A DNA stretch of 64,000 bases from an uncultured Lacinutrix sp. (GTDB lineage Bacteria; Bacteroidota; Bacteroidia; Flavobacteriales; Flavobacteriaceae): the NCBI RefSeq assembly GCF_947500605.1, contig NZ_CANMSJ010000005.1, positions 1 through 64,000 of the forward strand, in the 5' to 3' direction. The translations under genes and the position numbers were made by a program. Positions 1-7,347 of this stretch are shown one piece after another (position 1 is the first letter of the stretch; every line of letters starts with the position of its first letter). The notes under the pieces were generated by a model, which did no database searches, was not told where the DNA came from, and was given only the letters and a program-made list of their open reading frames with translations.

Positions 1-640
1 GTTATAAATGATATTCAAATTAATAACCATTATATATGTCATTCAGAAGGAGGCACGACTGAAGAATCTTTTGATTTGATTGAGAGATTCTTCGCTTCGC
101 TCTGAATGACAGTTGTGCTCTGAATTACAGTTTTGTTTTGAATTGCATTTGTGTTATAAATGATATTCAAATTAATAACCATTATATATGTCATTCAGAA
201 GGAGGCACGACTGAAGAATCTTTTGATTTAATTTAGAGATTCTTCGCTTCGCTCTGAATGACAGTTGTGCTCTGAATGACAGTTTTACTCTGTATTGCAG
301 TTTTGTTTTGAATTACACTTGTATTATTAACGATATTCAAATTAATAACCATTATATATGTCATTCAGAAGGAGGCACGACTGAAGAATTTTTTGATTTG
401 ATTGAGAGATTCTTCGCTTCGCTCTGAATGACAGTTGTGCTCTGAATGACAGTTTTACTCTGTATTGAAGTTTTGTTTTGAATTGCATTTGTATTATAAA
501 TGATATTCAAATAAATGACCGTTACACATGTCATTCAGAAGGAGGCACGACTGAAGAATCTTTTTGATTATTTGATTGAGATTCTTCGCTTCGCTCTGAA
601 TGACAGTTTTACTTTTAATGGCACTTTTACTCTGTATTGT
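1..640. repeat. Tandem array of four palindromic intergenic repeats
   Basis: Four near-identical units follow each other with periods of about 152, 168 and 170 bases, starting near 1, 153, 321 and 491. Each unit holds a palindromic core of about 75 bases, at 37-111, 189-263, 359-433 and 529-605. The core begins TGTCATTCAGA and ends with the complement TCTGAATGACA; inside it GAAGAATCT faces AGATTCTTC. Each unit also carries a linker with ATAAATGATATTCAAAT. I see no open frame in it. It resembles the REP-like palindromes scattered through flavobacterial intergenic DNA, expanded here in tandem. Confidence 0.85.
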
Positions 641-656
641 AATTTATTTGAAGCAT

Positions 657-688
657 AAAAAAAACCACCTGATTTAGGTGGTTTTTAT
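657..688 (-). terminator. Intrinsic terminator of pyc
   Basis: The stem AAACCACCT / AGGTGGTTT closes a five-base loop, and on the minus strand it is followed by a run of eight T. It lies about 90 bases after the pyc stop codon and suits transcripts leaving that gene. A shorter T run on the other side could make it work in both directions. Confidence 0.8.
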
Positions 689-701
689 TGTTTGTTATTT
701 G

Positions 702-734
702 TTTGAGAGATTCTTCGCTTCGCTCTGAATGACA
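702..734. repeat. Half copy of the upstream palindromic repeat
   Basis: Only the right half of the palindrome is present here (AGAGATTCTTCGCTTCGCTC followed by TGAATGACAG), between the pyc terminator and the pyc stop codon. The left half is missing, and the linker after it (TTGTATTATAAAT) matches the linkers of the array. It is a decayed fifth copy. Confidence 0.75.
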
Positions 735-776
735 GTTGTGCTTTGAACTACATTTGTATTATAAATTAAAGCAACA

Positions 777-3700
777 CTATTCTATAGTCACAATTAAATC
801 GTCCTGTTTTACCATACTTCCTTCTTTTAGGCTCACCGATTTTACTGTTCCAGATTTAAAAGCTGTTACAGTAGTTTCCATTTTCATGGCTTCGATAATA
901 AAAAGCGGATCGTTTTCTTTTACTTCCTGTCCTTTTTTAACCAATACTTTGTAAAGTGAACCTTGTAAAGGCGCTCCAATTTGGTTAGTATCTGCTGGAT
1001 CTATTTTTGTATTGGTTTCAATTTTAATGTTTAGAGATTTGTCTAAAATTTCTACAAAACGATTTTCACCATTTACTTTAAAAAAGACGGTTCTTATGCC
1101 TTCTTCATTAGGAATACCAATAGATAGTAATTTAATAATAACAGTTTTACCAGGTTCTAATTCTATTAAAATCTCCTCGCGAAGTTTCATACCATAGAAA
1201 AAGTTTTTTGTAGGTACTAAAGCTAAATTACCATAGGTTTTATAGTTTTCGTGCGCTTGCTCAAATACTTTTGGGTATAACGTGTACGATAAGAAATCTT
1301 CCATCTCGATAGCACGTGTAAAGCCTTTTTGGAATTTCTTTTTGAAGGCTTTAAACTCTTCGTCAAAATCTATAGGTTCTAAATGCGCGTTTGGTCTGTT
1401 GGTGTATGGTTTTCTGTTTTTCAGAATTATTTTCTGAAGCTTTTTCGGGAAACCGCCAGATGGTTGTCCTAAATCGCCAACAAAGAAACTAATTACAGAA
1501 TCTGGAAACGAAATTTCTTCGCCACGTTCCATAACATCTTCTGTGGTTAGGTTATTGGTAACCATAAAAATGGCCATGTCTCCAACAACTTTAGAACTTG
1601 GTGTTACTTTTACCAAGTTACCAAAGAGTTTATTAACTGCGGCATACATTTTTTTAACCTCATCAAATCTATCTGCTAAACCTAAAGCCGTTGCTTGCGG
1701 ACGTAAATTACTATATTGTCCGCCAGGAATTTCGTGTTCGAAAACCTCAGCAGTTCCTGCTTTTAAACCAGACTCGAACGGATAATACAGTTCGCGAGTA
1801 TCTTCCCAAAAATTAGAAAACTGATTTAATTTAGGCATATCGAAATCGTGTGCTCTTGGTTGGCCTTTCATCATTTCTACAACCGCATTAAAGTTGGGTT
1901 GCGAGGTTAAACCAGATAAACCACTTAATGCTACGTCTACAACATCTACACCAGCTTCAATAGCTTTTAAATACGTTGCTGTTTGTAATGAAGAAGTATC
2001 GTGCGTATGTAAATGTATTGGCACCTTTACAGTATCTTTTAATGCTGCTACTAGTTCTGTTGCTGCATACGGTTTTAATAATCCTGCCATGTCTTTAATA
2101 GCAATCATGTGTGCACCTGCATTTTCTAAATCTTTAGCCAGTTGCGTGTAATAATTTAGGTTGTATTTTGTTTCGTTTACATCTAAAATATCTCCTGTGT
2201 AACTTAATGCTGCTTCTGCTATTCCGCCAGTTTTGTTACGTACATAACTAATGCTTGGTTCCATTGCTTTTACCCAGTTTAGGGAATCGAAAATTCTGAA
2301 AATATCGACACCATTCTCCCAAGACTTTTCTACAAATTTCTCGATTAAATTATCTGGATATGCTTTATAACCAACACCGTTAGAGCCACGCAATAACATT
2401 TGGAATAATATATTTGGTACAGCTTTACGCAATTCTCTTAATCGTGTCCACGGACTTTCGTGTAGGAAACGTAAGCAAACATCGAACGTTGCACCTCCCC
2501 AAACTTCCATACTAAAGGTGTTGGGATGGTTTTTTGCGAAGCTTTCGGCTACCTTAAGCATATCGAAAGAACGCATTCTTGTTGCTAATAACGATTGGTG
2601 CGCATCGCGCATTGTAGTATCTGTAAAATGAATTTTTTTCTCGTCTTTTAACCAAGCACAGAATTTTTCTGGACCTAATTCTGTTAGCATATCTTTTGTG
2701 CCTTTTGGATAGGCTTCAGATAAACTGAACTTTGGCACTTTAGGGTTTCTAAAGACTTTATTTTCTTCAATGTTTTTAACGTCCGAATTTCCGTTTACGG
2801 TGACTTCAGCTAAAAAGTTAACCACTTTAGAGGTTCTATCTTGTGGTAGTTTTATTTTAAATAGGGCAGGAGTATTCTGAATAAAATTAACAGTGACTTT
2901 ACCGTCTTTAAATGTTGGATGCTGAATAACATTTTGTAAAAAATGAATGTTGGTTTTTACACCTCTAATTCTAAACTCCTTTAAAGCACGCACCATTTTA
3001 CGTGTAGCTCCATCTAAAGTTCTACCATGAGAAGACACTTTTACTAACATAGAATCGAAAAACGGACTCACTTGATAGCCTTGATAAATGCTTCCGGCAT
3101 CTAAACGAATACCCATTCCAGAGGCACTTCTATACGTAGTTACGTTCCCATAATCTGGTGTGAAGTTGTTTGAAGGATCTTCGGTTGTTAATCTACATTG
3201 CAAAGCAAAACCATAGGTTGCAATAGTATCTTGACCGTATATTTTTATTTGCTCGCTGTCTAATTTGTAATTACCAGCAACAAAAATTTGTGTTTTTACC
3301 AAGTCTATTCCGGTTACCATTTCGGTAACGGTATGTTCTACTTGTATTCTTGGATTAACTTCTATAAAATAGATATTATCGTCTCCATCTACTAAAAATT
3401 CTACAGTACCAATATTATTGTAGCTTACCTCTTTTGCAATAGAAACGGCGTATTTGTATAAATCTTGTTTTACAGCATCGCTTACATTATGCGAAGGTGC
3501 AATTTCTACTACTTTTTGGTGACGACGTTGTACAGAGCAATCGCGCTCGTGTAAATGACGAATATTACCATGATTATCTGCTACAATTTGTACTTCTATA
3601 TGCTTTGGGTTTTCTACATATTTTTCTAAAAACATGGTATCATCTCCAAAGGCATTTAATGCTTCGTTTCTAGCTGAATCGAAATTGAATTCTAAGTCTT

Positions 3701-4229
3701 CATCTTTTCTAATAATTCGCATACCACGACCACCACCACCAGAAGCGGCTTTTAGCATTAGCGGATAGCCAATAGTTGCAGCTTCAGAGAGTGCAACTTT
3801 AAGAGAGGTTAGCTTTTTCTTGTTACTTTCTATAATAGGAACGTTACATTTTACGGCTACTTTTTTAGCTGTAATTTTATCGCCTAAAGCATCCATAACT
3901 TCGGGTTCTGGACCTATAAAAATAATACCGTTTGCAGCACATTGTCTAGCAAACTCAGAGTTTTCGGATAAAAAACCATAACCAGGATGTATGGCATCTA
4001 CGTTTTTAGCTTTTGCCAAATCTATAATTTGTGCAATGTCTAAATAGGGTTTTAAAGGCTGATTGTCTTCACCAATTTGGTAAGATTCATCGGCTTTATT
4101 TCTGTGTTGAGAATAACGATCTTCGTAAGTGTAAATAGCTACAGTAGTTATGTTTAACTCTGTACACGCACGTAAAACACGAATTGCAATTTCTCCTCTG
4201 TTGGCAACAAGAACCTTTTTAATTTTCAT
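777..4229 (-). CDS. pyc: Pyruvate carboxylase
   Basis: This biotin enzyme converts pyruvate, bicarbonate and ATP to oxaloacetate, replenishing the TCA cycle. At 1150 residues it is the full single-chain form. The biotin carboxylase domain starts at residue 1 (VLVANRGEIAIRV), with the glycine-rich ATP-grasp loop SGGGGRGM near 165 and the EVNPRIQVEHT signature near 295. The carboxyltransferase domain starts near 535 (TDTTMRDAHQSL) and has the metal-site stretch HLHTHDTS. The biotinyl carrier domain ends the chain with EAMKMET, putting biotin on Lys1116. The gene upstream lies only 13 bases away on the same strand and probably shares its transcript. The biotin ligase encoded at 50647-51378 is the likely modifying enzyme. 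Confidence 0.97.
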   Translation of the reverse strand: MKIKKVLVANRGEIAIRVLRACTELNITTVAIYTYEDRYSQHRNKADESYQIGEDNQPLKPYLDIAQIIDLAKAKNVDAIHPGYGFLSENSEFARQCAANGIIFIGPEPEVMDALGDKITAKKVAVKCNVPIIESNKKKLTSLKVALSEAATIGYPLMLKAASGGGGRGMRIIRKDEDLEFNFDSARNEALNAFGDDTMFLEKYVENPKHIEVQIVADNHGNIRHLHERDCSVQRRHQKVVEIAPSHNVSDAVKQDLYKYAVSIAKEVSYNNIGTVEFLVDGDDNIYFIEVNPRIQVEHTVTEMVTGIDLVKTQIFVAGNYKLDSEQIKIYGQDTIATYGFALQCRLTTEDPSNNFTPDYGNVTTYRSASGMGIRLDAGSIYQGYQVSPFFDSMLVKVSSHGRTLDGATRKMVRALKEFRIRGVKTNIHFLQNVIQHPTFKDGKVTVNFIQNTPALFKIKLPQDRTSKVVNFLAEVTVNGNSDVKNIEENKVFRNPKVPKFSLSEAYPKGTKDMLTELGPEKFCAWLKDEKKIHFTDTTMRDAHQSLLATRMRSFDMLKVAESFAKNHPNTFSMEVWGGATFDVCLRFLHESPWTRLRELRKAVPNILFQMLLRGSNGVGYKAYPDNLIEKFVEKSWENGVDIFRIFDSLNWVKAMEPSISYVRNKTGGIAEAALSYTGDILDVNETKYNLNYYTQLAKDLENAGAHMIAIKDMAGLLKPYAATELVAALKDTVKVPIHLHTHDTSSLQTATYLKAIEAGVDVVDVALSGLSGLTSQPNFNAVVEMMKGQPRAHDFDMPKLNQFSNFWEDTRELYYPFESGLKAGTAEVFEHEIPGGQYSNLRPQATALGLADRFDEVKKMYAAVNKLFGNLVKVTPSSKVVGDMAIFMVTNNLTTEDVMERGEEISFPDSVISFFVGDLGQPSGGFPKKLQKIILKNRKPYTNRPNAHLEPIDFDEEFKAFKKKFQKGFTRAIEMEDFLSYTLYPKVFEQAHENYKTYGNLALVPTKNFFYGMKLREEILIELEPGKTVIIKLLSIGIPNEEGIRTVFFKVNGENRFVEILDKSLNIKIETNTKIDPADTNQIGAPLQGSLYKVLVKKGQEVKENDPLFIIEAMKMETTVTAFKSGTVKSVSLKEGSMVKQDDLIVTIE

Positions 4230-4242
4230 TAGTAGTGGTGTG

Positions 4243-5304
4243 TTATTTAATGATATATGGATTTTCGTTTTGGTAATTACGCATTACAAAATCTAAGGCT
4301 GCTTTTAGTAATTCGCCCATGTTTCGAGCACGTTTAAATTTAACATCTCCTGTTAAATCGAACAAGCCAAGTTTTAATTGTTTAATTTTTTCGGGTGAAG
4401 AAATCTCATCTCTCTTCATACATAATATTAAATGACGTAAACGCTTTTGTTCACTTTTAGCACGCTTTGCAAGTAGTGAGCGTTCCTCTTTTTCGTATTG
4501 TTTTATAGAGCCTCTGGTTAATACCTCTGCACTCATTTCTACCAATGGATTGTTTTCTTTTAAAAACTGAGGTTTATAAACTTTAGGGTTGCCTTCGTAA
4601 CTCTGCTGATCGAAATCTACAGCACGAATACGGTATTGTTTACGGTCGAAATCGTGTGTAATTACAATAACGTAGTTGTACGAGCGCATATCGGCCAATA
4701 ACCTTACAAAACAACGTTCGTTAAACTTAACAAACTCTTTTGCTAAAGCTCTTCTGTCTTGCTCTGTAATGGTGTGTAAATGTTCTTTTATATAAATGTC
4801 TCCAGGAATTCCAGAGATGTGTTCTTCGATTAATGTGTCTTTATGAACTAAAAAATTAATGTGGTTAGGAGAAAGAATATCTTCTAGCTCTAAACCATAA
4901 ATACGTGAAGCATCGGCTTTTTTAATGTAAAGAAAGATGTAGTTATCGTTTAATACGTTTCTTACCTTAATACGAAAAGGCTTCGTGTTACCAAAGGTGC
5001 AAAAATCGATACTATCAATATTTAAATAGGGTAGAATACTATCGCTTCCATCGGAATGTAAGATGGAATACATTTGCTTTAAGCTGTTTTGTATTTCTTC
5101 GCGTTCGTGTTCTGCATAATAGCAGCTTACCCAAAGTGTATCGACGTCATTATTATCAAAAATTTCTACTGCACCTTGAAAACGCAGTAAATCGTCGTAG
5201 AAAATCGGAATTTTTATATTCCTGCCTTGAGCAGTTAAGTAGTTAGATAGTTGAGCAGTAATTGGATAGGCAGGCTTTTTTTTAGAAATTAATTTTTCGT
5301 TCAT
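4243..5304 (-). CDS. Conserved protein of unknown function upstream of pyc
   Basis: I do not recognise a named family with confidence. The 353-residue protein has no signal peptide or membrane segment and is probably cytoplasmic. The middle has kinase-like features: SGIPGDIYIKEHL, then FVRLLADMRSYNYVIVI, then RIRAVDFDQQSYEG, where D-F-D could be a metal-binding motif after a basic catalytic-loop-like segment. The C-terminal third is highly charged (KEERSLLAKRAKSEQKRLRH). It lies 13 bases before pyc on the same strand, so co-transcription and a link to pyruvate carboxylase or biotin metabolism are reasonable guesses. The kinase-like reading is inference from motif shape only. Confidence 0.7.
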   Translation of the reverse strand: MNEKLISKKKPAYPITAQLSNYLTAQGRNIKIPIFYDDLLRFQGAVEIFDNNDVDTLWVSCYYAEHEREEIQNSLKQMYSILHSDGSDSILPYLNIDSIDFCTFGNTKPFRIKVRNVLNDNYIFLYIKKADASRIYGLELEDILSPNHINFLVHKDTLIEEHISGIPGDIYIKEHLHTITEQDRRALAKEFVKFNERCFVRLLADMRSYNYVIVITHDFDRKQYRIRAVDFDQQSYEGNPKVYKPQFLKENNPLVEMSAEVLTRGSIKQYEKEERSLLAKRAKSEQKRLRHLILCMKRDEISSPEKIKQLKLGLFDLTGDVKFKRARNMGELLKAALDFVMRNYQNENPYIIK

Positions 5305-5451
5305 AGTTATATTGGAAAGTCTATAAGTTAGCTAAAAATTATGTAAAATACAATGCGTGCATAATATATTTTGAATAATAGATTTATATTAAATACGAAA
5401 CTTAATTAGAAGTGGATTTTTTACAAACGCTAATTTTCTGTCTAAGAATGA

Positions 5452-5480
5452 TTTGTTTACTAAAAATAATTATACCTTTG
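5452..5480 (+). promoter_or_regulatory. Canonical Bacteroidota promoter (TTTG-N17-TACCTTTG)
   Basis: The -33 box TTTG and the -7 box TACCTTTG (fitting TAnnTTTG) are 17 bases apart, which matches the consensus for the main Bacteroidota sigma factor. Transcription should start near 5485, only a few bases before the ATG of the first short open frame. It is one of only two promoters in the window where I find both boxes clearly. Confidence 0.75.
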
Positions 5481-5490
5481 CTTCATAATT

Positions 5491-5553
5491 ATGAAAAACA
5501 ACAATTTAAATAGTATTTGTAAACAGGCCTGGATGTCAAATTCCGGAAGCTAG
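5491..5553 (+). CDS. Putative 20-residue leader peptide 1
   Basis: A short frame opens about ten bases after a strong promoter and ends 27 bases before an intrinsic terminator. Its C-terminus reads ICKQAWMSNSGS. The frame at 5628-5723 ends MCNKSYMSNYRSV, so the two share C-x-x-[AS]-[WY]-M-S-N-x-x-S although the DNA differs at synonymous positions (TCA against TCC for Ser). This suggests selection on the peptide. It could be a leader peptide of an attenuator or a stand-alone micropeptide. I know no named family for it. Confidence 0.5.
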   Translation: MKNNNLNSICKQAWMSNSGS

Positions 5554-5580
5554 AGCGTATACTATTATTACATATTTAAT

Positions 5581-5612
5581 AAGCGTTCTATTTTTTTATA
5601 GAACGCTTTTTT
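5581..5612 (+). terminator. Intrinsic terminator after leader peptide 1
   Basis: The stem AAGCGTTCTA / TAGAACGCTT closes a short T-rich loop and is followed by a T run. The stop-codon region of the preceding frame (TAGAGCG at 5551-5557) can pair with CGTTCTA of the left arm with one G-U wobble. That would compete with the terminator, as in attenuators. Without readthrough the transcript would be about 125 nt long. Confidence 0.8.
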
Positions 5613-5627
5613 ATTACACAAAACTGA

Positions 5628-5723
5628 ATGAATATTTTAAACTTTATTTCGATTAATGCCAGTAAGATTACACGTATAAATATGTGTAATAAGTCTTATA
5701 TGTCCAATTATCGAAGCGTTTAG
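5628..5723 (+). CDS. Putative leader peptide 2 (31 residues, or 13 from an inner start)
   Basis: The frame begins MNILNFISINASKI and ends MCNKSYMSNYRSV; an inner ATG at 5682 would give only the last 13 residues. The end matches the first short peptide in its Cys, aromatic, Met-Ser-Asn and Ser positions. An intrinsic terminator follows 23 bases later. I see no promoter of its own, so it may depend on readthrough of the terminator at 5581-5612. Its position directly before the YitT gene suggests control of that gene. The function is unknown. Confidence 0.45.
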   Translation: MNILNFISINASKITRINMCNKSYMSNYRSV

Positions 5724-5746
5724 AATGAGTTAAAACTTAAATTTTT

Positions 5747-5785
5747 AATCCCTTTGATTTTATTTTAAATCAAAGGGATTTTTTT
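5747..5785 (+). terminator. Terminator or attenuator abutting the yitT start
   Basis: A perfect 14-base stem (AATCCCTTTGATTT / AAATCAAAGGGATT) with a six-base loop is followed by a T run that touches the first possible ATG of the next gene. A terminator in this place cannot serve an upstream mRNA alone. It must also decide whether transcription enters yitT, or else yitT has a promoter I do not see. Confidence 0.8.
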
Positions 5786-5797
5786 ATGTCTAGTATT

Positions 5798-6655
5798 ATG
5801 AAAAAAAGAATCACATTATTATTACAAAGAGAAGAAGTGCTTACAGAGCTTAAAAGCTATACAAACGTTTTAATAGGCTCGTTTATATTATCCATAGCCT
5901 ATGTAATATTTATTATACCACACAATATAGTGCCTGGTGGTATTTTGGGATTAAGTATTGTAATTAATAAGCTTACAGGTATGTCTATAGGTATAATTGC
6001 TATACTTATAAATATTCCTTTATTGCTTTGGGGAACAAAAGTACTTGGCGGAAAAACTGGTGTTAAAACTGCTTTTTCTATGGTATTGGTTTCTTTTTAT
6101 ATCGATGTTTTTTCTAAGATTTTTGAAAACAGAGTTTTTGTGGAAGATGTTTTAGTGTCTTCATTATTTGGAGGTGTTATTGTTGGTTTTTCTGTTTTTA
6201 TGGTAATGAAGGCAGGAGCAACAACAGGCGGAAACGATATTTTAGTTCGTATTCTAGCAACCAAAATAAAACTTCCTTTTAGTCAGCTTATTTTAATAGT
6301 TGATGGTGTCATTATTTTTCTAGGGATTTTTGTTTTTAAAGATTTTACAATGGCTGCTTATAGTATTGTTGCTATAATTGCGATTAGTAAAACGATAGGT
6401 TATTATATTAAAAAATCGACAACACACATGACCGTTTTTGTGTTCTCTAAAAAGAATTTACTTATTCAAGAAGCTTTTTTAAATTTTGAAGAGTATACCA
6501 ATACTATTTTAAAGCTGATTCATCATGACTCTCAAGGAAAGTTAATATTAATAACCAGAAACGCTAAACAGTTAGAAGCTATTAAAAGCGTTGTTTATAG
6601 CGTGGATGCCGATGCTGATATTAGTGCATTAGAATCTAGTACCGAATCTATTTAA
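5798..6655 (+). CDS. YitT family membrane protein (DUF161/DUF2179)
   Basis: This is a putative inner-membrane transporter of the YitT family, whose substrate is not established. About five to six hydrophobic segments fill the first 200 residues, including VLIGSFILSIAYVIFIIPHN and the family stretch GATTGGNDILVRILATK. A soluble DUF2179 domain follows (THMTVFVFSKKN to the end). I chose the ATG at 5798 (MKKRITLLLQ) because an alternative ATG at 5786 directly abuts a stable terminator stem; the longer form adds four residues. Two short-peptide/terminator modules lie upstream, so the gene is probably controlled by attenuation. Confidence 0.85.
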   Translation: MKKRITLLLQREEVLTELKSYTNVLIGSFILSIAYVIFIIPHNIVPGGILGLSIVINKLTGMSIGIIAILINIPLLLWGTKVLGGKTGVKTAFSMVLVSFYIDVFSKIFENRVFVEDVLVSSLFGGVIVGFSVFMVMKAGATTGGNDILVRILATKIKLPFSQLILIVDGVIIFLGIFVFKDFTMAAYSIVAIIAISKTIGYYIKKSTTHMTVFVFSKKNLLIQEAFLNFEEYTNTILKLIHHDSQGKLILITRNAKQLEAIKSVVYSVDADADISALESSTESI

Positions 6656-6668
6656 AGTACTTAGAATA

Positions 6669-6698
6669 AAAAAACCACCTCGAAAGGTGGTTTTTTTG
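6669..6698. terminator. Bidirectional terminator between yitT and imm53
   Basis: The stem AAACCACCT / AGGTGGTTT closes a CGAA loop and has T runs on both strands. It serves the convergent YitT and Imm53 genes. The same hairpin followed by a TTTCCGnGnAAGCG stretch recurs at 7257-7317, on the other side of imm53. Confidence 0.8.
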
Positions 6699-6727
6699 TT
6701 TCCGTGTAAGCGTAGAAAAAAATAGTG

Positions 6728-7027
6728 TTATGAGTTTTCGAACTTTTCTATCATCTCTTTGAATAAGCCTAGCAAAAAAGTTAGTTTACTAGAGTCGCCT
6801 GAAGCATTAAACACATGGTTTTCAATTTTTACACCATACCAATCTTGTTTACTGTTTTCATTAAGAATCCATGGTATTTCTATATTTTTTAATGAAGTAT
6901 TTGATAAATCAATTTCTACATCCCAACCTGGATTATCAAGTGTTGAAATATGTATACCTTCACCATGTTCCCAATCTCCATCACAATTGTTTTTAAACCA
7001 ATGCTGTATCCAGTCTGTAATTTCCAT
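6728..7027 (-). CDS. Imm53 family immunity protein (orphan)
   Basis: The 99-residue acidic protein matches the Imm53 pattern: a Trp-rich start (WIQHWFKNNCDGDWEHGEGI), the signature TLDNPGWDVEIDL, then DWYGVKIEN, FNASGD and a C-terminal helix. Imm53 proteins are predicted cytoplasmic antidotes to polymorphic or contact-dependent toxins. No toxin gene lies nearby, so this is an orphan that may protect against toxins of other strains. It is flanked by near-identical terminator-containing direct repeats, which suggests it was inserted or moved. The family call rests on motif memory. Confidence 0.8.
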   Translation of the reverse strand: MEITDWIQHWFKNNCDGDWEHGEGIHISTLDNPGWDVEIDLSNTSLKNIEIPWILNENSKQDWYGVKIENHVFNASGDSSKLTFLLGLFKEMIEKFENS

Positions 7028-7089
7028 TTGTATTAAGATGTTTTTATACTATTTAAGCTTAGCTGTTAAAGAATAAATGTAAAATAATT

Positions 7090-7128
7090 TTAAACGAAAT
7101 TAGCTTAAAAAAAGATAATAAAGTCAAG
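7090..7128. repeat. Degenerate dispersed repeat tail (TTAAACGAA type)
   Basis: The stretch TAAACGAAATTAGCTTA followed by an A-rich run and AAAGTCAAG matches the right end of the fuller element at 7177-7255, and also stretches at 21298-21334 and 22047-22086. Only the tail is recognisable here. Confidence 0.6.
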
Positions 7129-7157
7129 TATAAAAAAAACACCTTGAAAGGTGGTTT
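7129..7157 (-). terminator. Intrinsic terminator hairpin in the htpG-imm53 gap
   Basis: The stem AAC-ACCTT / AAGGTGGTTT has one irregular position and T runs on both sides. It is the second of two closely spaced copies of the ACCACCT/AGGTGGT hairpin between htpG and imm53. It probably backs up the terminator nearer htpG. Confidence 0.65.
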
Positions 7158-7176
7158 TTTGAAATTTCGTTTAATA

Positions 7177-7255
7177 TTTCGTTGATATAAAATCGTTTCA
7201 ATGTTTTATATCAGACGTTAAACGAAGTTAGGCTAAAAAAAAGGACAAAGTCAAG
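7177..7255. repeat. Dispersed inverted-repeat element, copy A
   Basis: The left part TTTCGTTGATATAAAATC and the right part TTTTATATCAGACGTTAAACGA form an imperfect hairpin (TTCGTT with AACGAA, GATATAAAA with TTTTATATC). A tail with AAAGTCAAG and a terminator follow. A second, almost identical copy lies at 21258-21334, 14 kb away, again next to a terminator. There is no coding capacity. Confidence 0.7.
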
Positions 7256-7257
7256 CA

Positions 7258-7288
7258 TAAAAAAACCACCTCGAAAGGTGGTTTTAGT
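7258..7288 (-). terminator. Intrinsic terminator of htpG
   Basis: The stem AAACCACCT / AGGTGGTTT with a CGAA loop carries a seven-base T run on the minus strand, about 60 bases after the htpG stop. The hairpin and the following TTTCCGCGAAAGCGAAAAAA form a direct repeat of the block at 6666-6730. Confidence 0.8.
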
Positions 7289-7347
7289 CTTTCCGCGAAA
7301 GCGAAAAAATAGTTTTATTTAAGTAGTTTCTGGTTAAACAGAATAAC

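Noticed and set aside
1-640. Possible CRISPR array
   Set aside because: The repeated units are 150-170 bases with internal palindromes and similar linkers, not short repeats with unique spacers, and no cas gene is present.
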